This document shows positions 15,791 through 24,095 of a DNA stretch of 64,000 bases, one piece after another. The stretch's first letter is position 1. Each line of letters begins with the position of its first letter. The translations under genes and the position numbers were made by a program. Source of the DNA: Sporichthya polymorpha DSM 43042 (GTDB taxonomy: Bacteria; Actinomycetota; Actinomycetes; Sporichthyales; Sporichthyaceae). The stretch covers positions 5,183,057 through 5,247,056 of the forward strand of contig NZ_KB913029.1 of assembly GCF_000384115.1 (NCBI RefSeq), in the 5' to 3' direction. The notes beneath the pieces were generated by a model, which searched no databases, was not told the origin of the DNA, and worked only from the letters and a program-made list of their open reading frames with translations.

Positions 15791-17394
15791 CGCGAGCTCC
15801 CCTGCTGCTGCTGTTGCTGTTGCTGCGCCGCCTGCCGGTGCAGGGCGGGGACGGCGCCGAGGGTGCGGGGGCCGGGGTCGGACGCGGTCCCGCGCGGCGC
15901 GCGCTGACTGGCCTGCACCGGCTCCTCGGCGACGGTCGGTGTCTTCGGGACGTCGGGGTCGTTCGGGCCGGCGAGGACCCAGGTGTCCTTCGAACCGCCG
16001 CCCTGCGAGGAGTTCACGACCAGCTGACCCTCGGGCAGCGCGACGCGGGTCAGACCGCCGGGCAGGACGTAGATCTCGTTGCCGTCGTTCAGGGCGAACG
16101 GACGCAGATCGACGTGACGGGGCCTCAGCTGATCCTCGATCAGCGTCGGGACGGTGGACAGCGAGACGACCTGCTGGGCGATCCAGCCGCGCGGGTCGGC
16201 GGCGACGCGGACCGCGAGCTCGGTCAGCACGTCCTTCTCCGCCCGGGGCCCGATCACAATCCCCTTGCCGCCGGAGGCGTCGACGGGCTTGAGCACGAGC
16301 TCGTCCAGGTGGGCCAGGACCCACTTGAGCGTCTCCGGGTCGTCGAGCCGGTAGGTGTCGACGTTGGCGAGGATCGGGTCCTCGCTCAGGTAGTAGCGGA
16401 CCATGTCGGGCACGTAGCTGTAGACGAGCTTGTCGTCCGCGATGCCGTTGCCGACCGCGTTGCAGATCGTCACCCCGCCGTCCCGAGCGGCGTTGAGCAG
16501 GCCCGGGCAGCCGATGACCGAATCGGGGTGGAAGTGCAGCGGGTCGAGGAAGTCGTCGTCGATGCGCCGGTAGATGACGTCGACGCGCTTCTCCCCCGAC
16601 GTGGTCCGCATGTAGACGCGATTGCCGCGACAGACCAGGTCACGGCCTTCGACGAGCTCGACGCCCATGAGCCGGGCGAGCAGCGCGTGCTCGAAGTAGG
16701 CCGAGTTGTAGATGCCCGGGGTGAGGACGACGACCTCGGCGTCGGGGTTGCCGTCCGGAGCCGCGGCGCGGGCGGCGGCGAGCAGGCGCTGCGGGTAGTC
16801 CGAGACCGGCATGATCCGGTGGGAGGAGAACGCCTCGGGCAGGCCGTGCGTCATCGCGCGCCGGTTCTCGATGACGTAGCTCACGCCGGAGGGCGTGCGG
16901 ATGTTGTCCTCCAGCACGCGGAACTGACCGGCCTCGTCGCGGATGACGTCGATGCCCGAGACCAGGACCCGCACCCCGTTCGCGGGGACGACGTCGGCCG
17001 CGGCCCGGTGGAAGTGCGCCGAGGTGGCGATCAGGCGCCGGGGCATGACGCCGTCGGCGAAGATCTGCCCCGAGTCGTAGACGTCGGCCAGGAAGGCCTC
17101 CAGCGCCCGGACCCGCTGGGCGACGCCCTCGGAGAGGACCTCCCACTCCTGGGCGGTGATGATCCGGGGGACGATGTCGAGCGGGAACGGCCGCTCCTCG
17201 CCGCCGAGCGCGAACGTGACGCCGCGGTCCAGGAAGGACAGCGCCAGGGCGTCCGCCCGCGCGCGCAGTTCGTCGCTCGGGAGCGTGCGGACGGTGTCGT
17301 AGACGGCCTCGCACGCCGCCCGCGGCTTCCCGCCCTCGGAGAACATCTCGTCCCAGGCCGAACCGAGCGGATAGTCCTGGAACAGGTCGGCCAT
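15784..17394 (-). CDS. Circularly permuted ATP-grasp protein (DUF404/DUF407)
   Basis: 536 residues. The N-terminal DUF404-type region covers about 1-120 and the circularly permuted ATP-grasp core follows, with [34 protein letters not shown], the Lys/Gly-rich nucleotide loop [17 protein letters not shown] and RPFALNDG. Such proteins are predicted ATP-dependent ligases joining carboxylates to amines, perhaps making small peptides or peptide tags. After the conserved core (about residue 480) comes a Pro-rich tail ending in eight consecutive Gln and GSSRC. The Gln run comes from a CTG-type repeat at the junction with the alpha-E gene. The start ATG at 17394 is the only one that keeps the conserved N-terminus. 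First gene of a three-gene operon. Confidence 0.9.
   Translation of the reverse strand: MADLFQDYPLGSAWDEMFSEGGKPRAACEAVYDTVRTLPSDELRARADALALSFLDRGVTFALGGEERPFPLDIVPRIITAQEWEVLSEGVAQRVRALEAFLADVYDSGQIFADGVMPRRLIATSAHFHRAAADVVPANGVRVLVSGIDVIRDEAGQFRVLEDNIRTPSGVSYVIENRRAMTHGLPEAFSSHRIMPVSDYPQRLLAAARAAAPDGNPDAEVVVLTPGIYNSAYFEHALLARLMGVELVEGRDLVCRGNRVYMRTTSGEKRVDVIYRRIDDDFLDPLHFHPDSVIGCPGLLNAARDGGVTICNAVGNGIADDKLVYSYVPDMVRYYLSEDPILANVDTYRLDDPETLKWVLAHLDELVLKPVDASGGKGIVIGPRAEKDVLTELAVRVAADPRGWIAQQVVSLSTVPTLIEDQLRPRHVDLRPFALNDGNEIYVLPGGLTRVALPEGQLVVNSSQGGGSKDTWVLAGPNDPDVPKTPTVAEEPVQASQRAPRGTASDPGPRTLGAVPALHRQAAQQQQQQQQGSSRC
15802..15825 (-). repeat. CAG/CAA triplet run encoding eight Gln
   Basis: Eight in-frame Gln codons near the 3' end of the ATP-grasp gene (CAG with two CAA interruptions on the coding strand). 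It lies immediately upstream of the ribosome binding site of the alpha-E gene. Slippage here would change tail length in steps of one Gln without disturbing the downstream start. Confidence 0.8.
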
Positions 17395-17604
17395 TGGCTC
17401 AGCGTATGCCCGCGCTGTTTCGGAGAGTTTTCACCGCCACCCGTTCGCCGCCCAGCGTGTCCACCACCCGCGTCGGGGGCCGTTCGGACGCCGGTTTGGT
17501 GGCATCCACAGACCGCTGGTAACCTCGGCGGTCGCGCTCGGCGTGCGCACTCGCGCACGCCCGCGTTCCGATGGACTCCGAGACAGACCGAGGCGAGCTC
17601 TTCC

Positions 17605-17871
17605 GTGGCGAACATCAAGTCGCAGATCAAGCGCAACAAGACCAACGAGAAGGCCCGGCTGCGCAACAAGGCCGTGCGGTCCTCGCTGAAGACGTCCATC
17701 CGCAAGTTCCGTGAGGCCACCGCGGCCGGCGACACCGAGGGCGCGACCCAGCTCATGCGCCAGGCCGCCCGCCAGCTCGACAAGGCCGCCAGCAAGGGCG
17801 TCATCCACGCCAACGCCGCCGCCAACAAGAAGTCGGCCATGGCCCAGGCGCTCACGAAGGCCGGCAGCTAG
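17605..17871 (+). CDS. rpsT: 30S ribosomal protein S20
   Basis: 88 residues starting [20 protein letters not shown], the canonical S20 N-terminus, with a basic three-helix bundle typical of this 16S rRNA-binding protein. The GTG at 17605 was chosen because it begins exactly at the family start. The ribosome binding site is weak, perhaps AGGCGAG at 17591-17597. It is a single-gene unit, followed by a 46-bp perfect palindrome that separates it from the convergent holA. The upstream gene on the opposite strand begins at 17394, so the rpsT promoter should lie within 17400-17600. Confidence 0.96.
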   Translation: MANIKSQIKRNKTNEKARLRNKAVRSSLKTSIRKFREATAAGDTEGATQLMRQAARQLDKAASKGVIHANAAANKKSAMAQALTKAGS

Positions 17872-17886
17872 CCGCCACCGAGTCGT

Positions 17887-17932
17887 AACGTCAGCGGGAC
17901 CGAGCGCTATAGCGCTCGGTCCCGCTGACGTT
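17887..17932. terminator. 46-bp perfect palindrome between rpsT and holA
   Basis: 23-bp arms (17887-17909 and 17910-17932), perfect and without a spacer; the centre reads GAGCGCTATAGCGCTC. It lies between the convergent genes rpsT and holA, so it can act for both strands. There is only a TT after the stem, so a hairpin-only mechanism is assumed. Confidence 0.75.
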
Positions 17933-17942
17933 GTGAAGCGTG

Positions 17943-18917
17943 TCAGCCGTCGCGGCGGGCGGCGCCGATGTCGACCAGGGCCCGCTCCAGCGCGTACGCG
18001 GTGGAGACCGCCCCGCCCTTGACCGCGGCGTCGGCGGCGGCGACGGCGGTCAGGGCCTTCGCCATCCCGTCCGGGGTCCAGCCGCGGAGCTGACGGCGGA
18101 GGCTGTCGACCTTCCAGGGCGGCATGCCGAGCTGCCGGGCGAGATCCCCCTGCGAGAGCCCACGCGGCGCCGAGCCGAGCTTGGCCAGGCCGCGGAGGCT
18201 GTTGGCGAGGGCGCCGACGACCATCACGGGTTCCGCCCCGCAGGCCAGTGCCCAGCGGAGCCGCTCCAGCGCCTCCGGCGTCCGGCCCTCCAGGGCGAGG
18301 TCGGCGACGTGGAAGCTGGTGACGTCGGCCCGGCCCGCGTAGTAGCGGCGGACCTCGTCGGCGTCGATCGCGCCGGTGGTGTCGGCGCAGAGCTGACTGC
18401 AGGCGGCGGCGAGCTCGCGCAGGTCGCCGCCGACGGCGTCGAGCAGCGCCCGGGCCGTGTCCTGCCCGACCCGGCGCCCGGCTGCGCGGAACTCCCCGGC
18501 GATGAACGTCAGCTTGTCGCCGGCCTTCTTGACCTCCGCGCAGTCGACGACGACCGCGCCGGCCTTCTTCGCCGTGTCGGCGAGGGCCTTCCCCTTCGCC
18601 CCGCCGGGGTGCACGAGCAGGACACAGACGTCCTCCGGGACGTTCTTCACCAGCGCCTCGACCTCGCCGAGGACGGGCTGCGAGAGGTCCTGCGCGGCCC
18701 GCACGATCAGCAGCCGCCGCTCGGCGAACAGCGACGGGCTCGTGAGCTCGTCGAGCATCCCCGACTGCAACGTCCCCGGGGCGAGGTCGTGGACGTCTGC
18801 GTCCGGGTCCACGGCCCGCACCGCCCGCCGCGCCGCCGCGACCGCCCGCTCCGCGAGCAGCTCCTCCGGCCCCAGCACCAACGTCAGCGCCGGCAGCGGG
18901 GCGGGCGCGTTACTCAT
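17943..18917 (-). CDS. holA: DNA polymerase III delta subunit (clamp-loader wrench)
   Basis: 324 residues with the delta-subunit layout: N-terminal ATPase-like domain lacking a P-loop (LTLVLGPEELLAERAV...), the clamp-contacting region LTSPSLFAERRLLIV, and helical C-terminal domains including GGDLRELAAACSQL. Actinobacterial delta subunits have this size. It opens the beta clamp within the clamp loader. It lies downstream of comEC on the same strand, a common actinobacterial order (comEA, comEC, holA, convergent rpsT). The two genes are separated by 132 bases containing an 87-bp palindrome, which may uncouple them. Confidence 0.93.
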   Translation of the reverse strand: MSNAPAPLPALTLVLGPEELLAERAVAAARRAVRAVDPDADVHDLAPGTLQSGMLDELTSPSLFAERRLLIVRAAQDLSQPVLGEVEALVKNVPEDVCVLLVHPGGAKGKALADTAKKAGAVVVDCAEVKKAGDKLTFIAGEFRAAGRRVGQDTARALLDAVGGDLRELAAACSQLCADTTGAIDADEVRRYYAGRADVTSFHVADLALEGRTPEALERLRWALACGAEPVMVVGALANSLRGLAKLGSAPRGLSQGDLARQLGMPPWKVDSLRRQLRGWTPDGMAKALTAVAAADAAVKGGAVSTAYALERALVDIGAARRDG

Positions 18918-18984
18918 CTCCGCTCACGGGGAGGGAGCATGCCACGGCCGCCCGACACTCGGTCGGGCCCTGGTGCCCCGGCCG

Positions 18985-19071
18985 CCCCAGTGAGCGACAG
19001 GGTTGCAACGGGAGTGACTCCCGCGGGCCGCTTCGGCACCTCACCTGTTTCAACCCTGTCGCTCAGTGGGG
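18985..19071. repeat. 87-bp palindromic element, copy 2
   Basis: The 21-bp arms at 18985-19005 and 19051-19071 match as inverted repeats at 20 of 21 positions; three further flanking bases on each side also pair (18982-19074). The inner hairpin is GGGAGT-G-ACTCCC, different from the centre of copy 1 at 13115-13201, while the outer 27 and 35 bases are conserved. The element overlaps the comEC end: the comEC stop codon is read inside its right arm. Confidence 0.87.
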
Positions 19072-21362
19072 CGGTCCCGGACGACGGCCAGCCGGCCGGC
19101 GCGGAGGACGACGGCGACGTCGCCGTGGCGGTCGGTGCGGCCGATCGCGGCGCGGGCGGCGGTGAGCAGGCGCAGGACCGCGGGGGCGGGGTGGCCGTAG
19201 TCGTTGTCGGCGCCGACGGAGGCGAGGGCGACCCGGGCCCCGACCGAGGCGAGGAACGGCGGGTGCTGGTGGGCCGAGCCGTGGTGCGGGACCTTGAGGA
19301 CGTCCGCGCGCAGGCCGGGCTCGGCACGGTGGAGGGCGGCCTGGGCCGGGGGCTCGATGTCGCCGGTGAGCAGAATCCGGACACCGCGCACCTGGACCAG
19401 CAGCACCACCGACGCGTTGTTCGCGGGCGCGCCCTCGTCGATCAGGCGGAGCGGCCAGACCACCCGCCAGGACGCCTCCCCGGCCCGGCGCTGCTCCCCC
19501 GGCGCCGGATGCGTGAGCGGCACGCGGCCGGCCCAGCGCTGTACCCGCTCCACCTCCCCCGGCGGGTCCGGGAGCGGGCTGACGCCGATCTCGGCGACCC
19601 GGCGGCCGCGGAGCACGCCCGGCAGGCCCTCGACGTGGTCGGCGTGAAAGTGGGTCAGCAGCAGGTACGGGATCTCGCGGACGCCGAGGCGGCGCAGGCA
19701 GCGGTCGACCGCGGCCGGGTCGGGCCCGGCGTCGACGACGACGGCCGATCGCGGCCCGGCGCGGATCGCGAGCGCGTCGCCCTGCCCGACGTCGCACGCG
19801 ACCACGACCCAGTCCCGGGGCGGCCAGGGCCCCGGGAGCACCGTCGGGAGCGGAACCGGCGGCCGGAGCGCGAGCACCACCGCCAGCACGACCGACCCCA
19901 CCGCCACCGGCGGAAGCTGACGAACCGTCACGACGGCGAGCGTCAGCAGTGCGAGGACGAGCGCACCGCGGGCACCCGCCAGCCATGGCACCGTCGCGCC
20001 CGGCACGTCGGCGGCGCACCGCGCGACGGTGACGATCCACCATGCCGGCAGACCCGCGAGCTGCCCGAACACCCGCGACAGCGGCGGGCAGAGCGGCCAC
20101 GTCACCGCGGCGAGGACGCCGAGCAGCATCGCCGGCGGCACCGCCGGCACCGCGAGCAGGTTCGCCGGGACCGCGACCAGACCGACCTCGTCGGTCAGCA
20201 GCACGATGACGGGGCCGCACGCCGCCTGGGCCGCGGCGGGGACCGCGATCGCCGTCGCGAGCCAGCGCGGCATCCGGCGCGCGAGGCGGTCGCACCAGCG
20301 CGGGGCGAGAAAGATCAGCCCGGCCGTCGCCGAGACGCTGAGCGCGAACCCGTACGAGCGGGCGAGCCAGGGGTCGACGAGCAGCAGCACGATCACCGCC
20401 GCGCACAGCGCGGGCGCCGCCCGGCCGCGGCGTCCCACCGCCAGTCCGAGGACGCCGACGACACCCATCACCGACGCCCGCAGCAGACTCGGCTCCGGTC
20501 GGGCGACGAACACGAAGACCACGACGGTGACGAGCCCGACGACGGGCAGCGCGCGCAGCCGGACCCCGGCCAGCCGCGCCAGCCCGAGCACCGCGCCGAG
20601 CAGAAGCGCGAGGTTCGATCCGGACACCGCGAGGACGTGCGAGAGCCCCGCGACCTGGAAGTCGCCGGTGAGTTCCGGGTCGATGCCCGAGGTGTCGCCG
20701 AGGACCAGGCCCGGCACGAGGCCGCGTTCCGCGGGGCCGAGTCCGGCGACGGAGGACCGCAGCCCGGCTCGGACGTCGGCGGCGGCGCGGTCGCGCCACG
20801 GCGCAGCCGTCGCTTCCGGCGGTGGCCCACGCACCTGGAGGACCGCGGCCAGCGGGCCGTGCGAGCGGGGCGGCGAGAGTCGCCCGGCCACGCGCAGCTC
20901 CTGACCCGGGATCAGATTCGTCCAGTCGTGGTCGGTCGCGAGAACGAGGACCCGGGTACGAACGTCGGTCGTGGTCCCGCGGGCGAGGATGCGCTCGACC
21001 AGCGCCGGCACGGTGACGACCTCCCCGCGACCGAAGCGCGACGCGGTCGGCCGTACCGCCGGGTCGCCCGTGACGCGCAGGTCGACACGGACCGTCGCCC
21101 GCTCGACGGCGAGGTCGTCGACCGGTCCGGCGGCGATCGCCGTTCCCCGCGCCGCGGCCCCGAGCCCGGCGGCCGCACCGACGCCGAGGGCGGCGGCGAG
21201 CACGGTCGCGCCTGCGGTGCGGGACCGGACCAGGAGCACCGCCGCGACGCCCGCGCCGAGCACGGCGACGGCAACCGTCGTCCGGTGCACCGTCGGCGTG
21301 ACCCACGCGGCCAGCCAGGCCGCGGCGGCCGCCGGGAGGAGGCGCAGATCGATCCGGTCCAC
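19050..21362 (-). CDS. comEC: ComEC/Rec2 family competence DNA-channel protein
   Basis: 770 residues. Two N-terminal hydrophobic segments and an OB-like region (residues about 90-200) precede the competence membrane domain with many helices, including LSHVLAVSGSNLALLLGAVL. A C-terminal metallo-beta-lactamase-like domain follows, with the metal site LLTHFHADHVEGL near residue 570. ComEC forms the inner-membrane channel for DNA uptake; the lactamase domain may act as a nuclease. Natural competence is unproven in most actinobacteria. The last 7 codons and the stop are supplied by the palindromic repeat (18982-19074), so the native C-terminus may have been altered by insertion of that element. 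comEA lies about 3 kb upstream. Confidence 0.92.
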   Translation of the reverse strand: MDRIDLRLLPAAAAAWLAAWVTPTVHRTTVAVAVLGAGVAAVLLVRSRTAGATVLAAALGVGAAAGLGAAARGTAIAAGPVDDLAVERATVRVDLRVTGDPAVRPTASRFGRGEVVTVPALVERILARGTTTDVRTRVLVLATDHDWTNLIPGQELRVAGRLSPPRSHGPLAAVLQVRGPPPEATAAPWRDRAAADVRAGLRSSVAGLGPAERGLVPGLVLGDTSGIDPELTGDFQVAGLSHVLAVSGSNLALLLGAVLGLARLAGVRLRALPVVGLVTVVVFVFVARPEPSLLRASVMGVVGVLGLAVGRRGRAAPALCAAVIVLLLVDPWLARSYGFALSVSATAGLIFLAPRWCDRLARRMPRWLATAIAVPAAAQAACGPVIVLLTDEVGLVAVPANLLAVPAVPPAMLLGVLAAVTWPLCPPLSRVFGQLAGLPAWWIVTVARCAADVPGATVPWLAGARGALVLALLTLAVVTVRQLPPVAVGSVVLAVVLALRPPVPLPTVLPGPWPPRDWVVVACDVGQGDALAIRAGPRSAVVVDAGPDPAAVDRCLRRLGVREIPYLLLTHFHADHVEGLPGVLRGRRVAEIGVSPLPDPPGEVERVQRWAGRVPLTHPAPGEQRRAGEASWRVVWPLRLIDEGAPANNASVVLLVQVRGVRILLTGDIEPPAQAALHRAEPGLRADVLKVPHHGSAHQHPPFLASVGARVALASVGADNDYGHPAPAVLRLLTAARAAIGRTDRHGDVAVVLRAGRLAVVRDRPTERQG

Positions 21363-21440
21363 CGGCGGACGCTACGACGGCCGTTGACCCCGCCGGCCGG
21401 CGCTGTGGACAACTTCGGAGGTGTGCGCCCTGGGGAAAAC

Positions 21441-22367
21441 TCAGCGACCGAGGTCGGCGCGGCGGTCGGTGTAGGCGCGGCCGGCCTGCAGGCTGTTGCC
21501 GTACAGCGCAGACACCGTCACGAACGTGTAGCCGCGGTGGGCGAGCGAGCGCAGAATGCGCGGTACCGCTGCGACCGTCGTCCGGTGGATGTCGTGCAGC
21601 AGCACGATCGAGCCGGGCTTGGTCTGGCGCACGACGCTGCGGTGGACGCGGTCGGTGTTCTGGTAGCGCCAGTCGAGCGGGTCGACGTCCCAGAGGATGA
21701 TCGGCGCCTGCAGCCGGGCGAGCTCGCCGTTGACCCGGCGCGAGACCGACCCGTACGGCGGGCGGACCAGCGTCGGGCGGACCCCGATGACCTCGGCGAT
21801 GAGGTCGGCGGTGCGGGTGATCTGCCGGTCGACGTCCTTCTCGCGCAGCGCCGTCAGCTGCGGGTGCGACCAGGAGTGGTTGCCGATCTCGTGGCCGGCC
21901 GCCGCGATCGCGCGCAGGGCGTCCGGGTTGTCGATGACCATCTCGCCGAGCGGGAACCACGTCGCGACCGCGTTGTACTCCGCGAGCGCGGCGAGCACCT
22001 GGCTCGTCTGCGCGCCGGGGCCGTCGTCGAAGGTCAGCGCGACGCACTTGATCACGGCGCAGTCGACGTCCCCCGTCACCGCGGGCGCCGGGGCCACCTC
22101 GTCCGCCGGAGCCGGGGGCTGCAGCCCGAGCAGCCGCGCGCGCTCGGCGGCGAGCTGCGCACGGTCGCGGGCGCGGGCCTGCTCCTCGCTGAGGACGTCG
22201 GAGTCCTCGGCGGCGAGGTTCGAGGCGGACGCGACCGGCTTGGCCGCCGCCTCGTCCGACCCGGCCGTGCGTGCGACGACTACGACCGTCGCCGACAGGC
22301 AGAGTCCGAGCGCGACGATGCCGGCCACCGCGGCGATCCGCCGCCGGGCCGTACCTGCCTCGGTCAT
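21441..22367 (-). CDS. Polysaccharide deacetylase (NodB domain), membrane-anchored
   Basis: 308 residues from ATG 22367, preceded by AAGAAGG; an ATG 16 codons earlier is possible but lacks a ribosome binding site. A short basic N-terminus and one transmembrane or signal-anchor segment (RIAAVAGIVALGLCLSATVV) lead into a helical linker. The NodB catalytic domain then carries TFDDGP (metal/catalytic Asp pair), HEIGNHSWSHP, RPPYG, ILWDVDPLDW and IVLLHDIH, all five NodB motifs intact. It is predicted to remove acetyl groups from cell-wall or capsular amino sugars outside the membrane. The adjacent gene at 22483-23313 is a close paralogue. Confidence 0.9.
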   Translation of the reverse strand: MTEAGTARRRIAAVAGIVALGLCLSATVVVVARTAGSDEAAAKPVASASNLAAEDSDVLSEEQARARDRAQLAAERARLLGLQPPAPADEVAPAPAVTGDVDCAVIKCVALTFDDGPGAQTSQVLAALAEYNAVATWFPLGEMVIDNPDALRAIAAAGHEIGNHSWSHPQLTALREKDVDRQITRTADLIAEVIGVRPTLVRPPYGSVSRRVNGELARLQAPIILWDVDPLDWRYQNTDRVHRSVVRQTKPGSIVLLHDIHRTTVAAVPRILRSLAHRGYTFVTVSALYGNSLQAGRAYTDRRADLGR

Positions 22368-22395
22368 GCCTGCCTTCTTCCGTCCGAACGCGAGG

Positions 22396-22425
22396 ATCGT
22401 ACGGAATCGGGGCATACCGGGTAAA
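22396..22425 (-). promoter_or_regulatory. Possible promoter of the first deacetylase gene
   Basis: Minus-strand TTTACC (22425-22420), an 18-base spacer and TACGAT (22401-22396), about 30 bases upstream of the chosen start. Only the -10 box is a good match. This would give the gene a transcript separate from the upstream paralogue. Confidence 0.35.
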
Positions 22426-22482
22426 TCGGACAGCGCTGTGAAACTGAAGACGGTTCAGAAAAGCCCTGGTCAAGACCCTGGA

Positions 22483-23313
22483 TCAGGACACGGCGCGGTC
22501 GGTGTGCACCCGGCCCGCCCGCAGCGGGGCGTCGAACAGGTCGGAGACCCCGACGAACGTGTAGCCCTGCCCGGCGAGCGTGGCGAGAATCAGCGGCACC
22601 GCCGCGACCGTGCTCGCGTGGATGTCGTGCAGCAGCACGATCGACCCCGGCCGCACGACGTCGACGACGTTGCGATGGACGAGGTCGGCGTCGCGGTACT
22701 TCCAGTCGAGCGGGTCGACGTCCCAGAGCACGATCGGGGCACCGAGGTGCCCGAGCGCGACCCGCACCCGCGGCGAGATCGCGCCGTAGGGCGGACGCAC
22801 GAGTCGAGGACGCACGCCCGTCGCACGCTCGACCACGTCGGCGGTGCGGGTGATCTCCCCCGCCACCGCGAGGTTGCCCCGCCGCGGCAGCACCGGGTGG
22901 GACCAGGAGTGGTTGCCGATCTCGTGACCGGCGCGCGCGATCGCCCGCAGCCGTTCGGGATGCGCGGCGGCAACCTCCCCGATCGGGAACCACGTCGCGA
23001 CCGCATTCGCGCGCCGCAGCATCCGCAGCAGCGTCCGGGTCTGCGCCCCGGGCCCGTCGTCGAAGGTCAGCGCGACGCACTTCTGCACCGCACAGTCCGT
23101 GCGGGTGTGCGGCAGCAGCGGACGGGTCCGCTCGGTCTCCGCGGCGACGGGCGTCATCGTCTCCGCCGGTGCACTGGCGTGCCGCGCCCCCAGCGCGACC
23201 GCCACCGACAACCCCGCCACCAGTACCGGCGCGACGACGAGAGCGATTCCCCGCCCCCGCCGGCCCCCTGGACCGACCACAACGTCCCCCGAACGCCCCC
23301 ACCGGTCCGGCAT
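22483..23313 (-). CDS. Polysaccharide deacetylase (NodB domain), paralogue
   Basis: 276 residues with a short basic start, one signal-anchor segment (GIALVVAPVLVAGLSVAVAL) and a NodB domain with TFDDGP, HEIGNHSWSHP, RPPYG, VLWDVDPLDW and VLLHDIH. The catalytic domain is very close to that of the neighbour at 21441-22367 (both share ...KCVALTFDDGPGAQT and AVATWFP.GE), so this is a tandem duplication. The two differ mainly in the linker, which is shorter here and lacks the coiled-coil-like stretch. Predicted role is deacetylation of cell-surface glycans. The small HTH gene is divergent, with 153 bases between the starts. Confidence 0.88.
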   Translation of the reverse strand: MPDRWGRSGDVVVGPGGRRGRGIALVVAPVLVAGLSVAVALGARHASAPAETMTPVAAETERTRPLLPHTRTDCAVQKCVALTFDDGPGAQTRTLLRMLRRANAVATWFPIGEVAAAHPERLRAIARAGHEIGNHSWSHPVLPRRGNLAVAGEITRTADVVERATGVRPRLVRPPYGAISPRVRVALGHLGAPIVLWDVDPLDWKYRDADLVHRNVVDVVRPGSIVLLHDIHASTVAAVPLILATLAGQGYTFVGVSDLFDAPLRAGRVHTDRAVS

Positions 23314-23466
23314 CTACCGGTGCTGGTCCGAGCATGGCTCCCCGTTCCATTGCCCCGCCCCGCCCGTCACGCGAACGGCCCAACGCCGATCGGGTGATTC
23401 TCGTGACGCTGCGTCAGGTTCAGGTCTGACCGATTCGCCCTACGCTGTTCACCGCAGGAGGCTGAG

Positions 23467-23667
23467 GTGTCCGAGTCGATCGCCGAGAAGGCCCATCGCT
23501 TGGGGGCGCTCACGCTCGCCGAGGCTGCGCGTGCGAGCGGAATCCCCGGCCCAGAGCTCGCCAAGGCTGTCATCGAGAAGCGCATTGCGGCGGTGATGGT
23601 GGACGGCATCGCGCACATCCACCCCGACGCCCTGGACGATTACCGACGCGAGCAGCGCGCCGGCTGA
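23467..23667 (+). CDS. Small helix-turn-helix protein, excisionase-like
   Basis: 66 residues from GTG 23467, with a perfect AGGAGG at 23456-23461. The sequence reads as a compact helix-turn-helix with a basic wing: LTLAEAARASGIPGPELAKA, then IEKRIAAVMVDGIAHIHPDAL. The layout (helix pair that picks the site, a short IEKRxIxA helix, then a wing ending in a Tyr-Arg helix) resembles excisionase/MerR-like DNA-binding domains, but no family was firmly recognised. A -10-like TACGCT lies at 23441-23446. It is next to the duplication-scarred region 23690-24095, which is the only mobile-looking context in the window; no integrase is present nearby. Confidence 0.65.
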   Translation: MSESIAEKAHRLGALTLAEAARASGIPGPELAKAVIEKRIAAVMVDGIAHIHPDALDDYRREQRAG

Positions 23668-23695
23668 CCAGCCAAAGAGATCTCGGCGGCCGACA

Positions 23696-23772
23696 CTGAG
23701 GCTGCAGATCGTTACAGCAGTGGCAATCGGGGCGCCTCACGACACTTCCCGTGTAACGAATTGCAGCTTCAG
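23696..23772. repeat. Imperfect palindromic element, copy 1 (GTTAC/GTAAC type)
   Basis: 20-base arms at 23696-23715 and 23753-23772 (right arm GTAACGAATTGCAGCTTCAG) pair as an inverted repeat with 3 mismatches. The right arm is identical to that of the element at 24007-24095. The bases to its right match the 3' end of the 90-residue gene, showing that this copy arose with the partial duplication. Confidence 0.7.
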
Positions 23773-23798
23773 CGTCCACGGACGGCATCGGCGGCCAG
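23769..23798 (-). pseudogene. 3' remnant of the 90-residue hypothetical gene
   Basis: Ten codons reading LAADAVRGR-stop, the exact C-terminus of the intact gene at 24085-24357, fused directly to the stop of a comEA fragment. The rest of the gene is missing from this copy. Confidence 0.7.
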
Positions 23799-23924
23799 TC
23801 ACACCCGAACGCGGTCCTTGAGGTCGGCGAAGGTGCTCGGGCCGATGCCCGGCACCTCTTGCAGTTCCTCGACCGAGGAGAAGCGGCCGTGCTCGGAGCG
23901 CCAGTCGAGGATCCGCTGGGCGAG
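23799..23924 (-). pseudogene. Duplicated 3' fragment of comEA
   Basis: About 126 bases nearly identical to 24400-24525, the last 41 codons and stop of comEA, with only two or three differences, all near the stop. It retains the second helix-hairpin-helix region (EVPGIGPSTFADLKDRV) but has no start and diverges abruptly at 23925. It is a recent partial duplication. The 80-odd bases from 23925 to 24006 hold nothing I recognise. Confidence 0.85.
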
Positions 23925-24006
23925 CACACGGACTCAGTTGTGACGGGTTGACCGGTGATTAGTCGCTGCGCGCGAGCCTGCCGACGATGCGGGCGCGCGG
24001 CCACAA

Positions 24007-24095
24007 GCGGACGCTGGAGCCGCAATTCGTTACTGGTGTGGGACGTGAATGCCCCACGCGGCACCCGCGTAACGAATTGCAGCTTCAGCGCCCGC
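24007..24095. repeat. Imperfect palindromic element, copy 2 (GTTAC/GTAAC type)
   Basis: 27-base arms at 24007-24033 and 24069-24095 pair with 3 mismatches, and a small inner stem GTGGG/CCCAC lies between them. The right arm overlaps the last codons and stop of the 90-residue gene. Copy 1 is at 23696-23772. The position just after a stop codon could mean a terminator role on the minus strand. Confidence 0.75.

Noticed and set aside
23690-24095. Integron attC-like sites or gene-cassette array
   Set aside because: The inverted repeats have GTTAC/GTAAC at the inner rather than outer ends, no integrase is present, and the second unit is explained by a local duplication.
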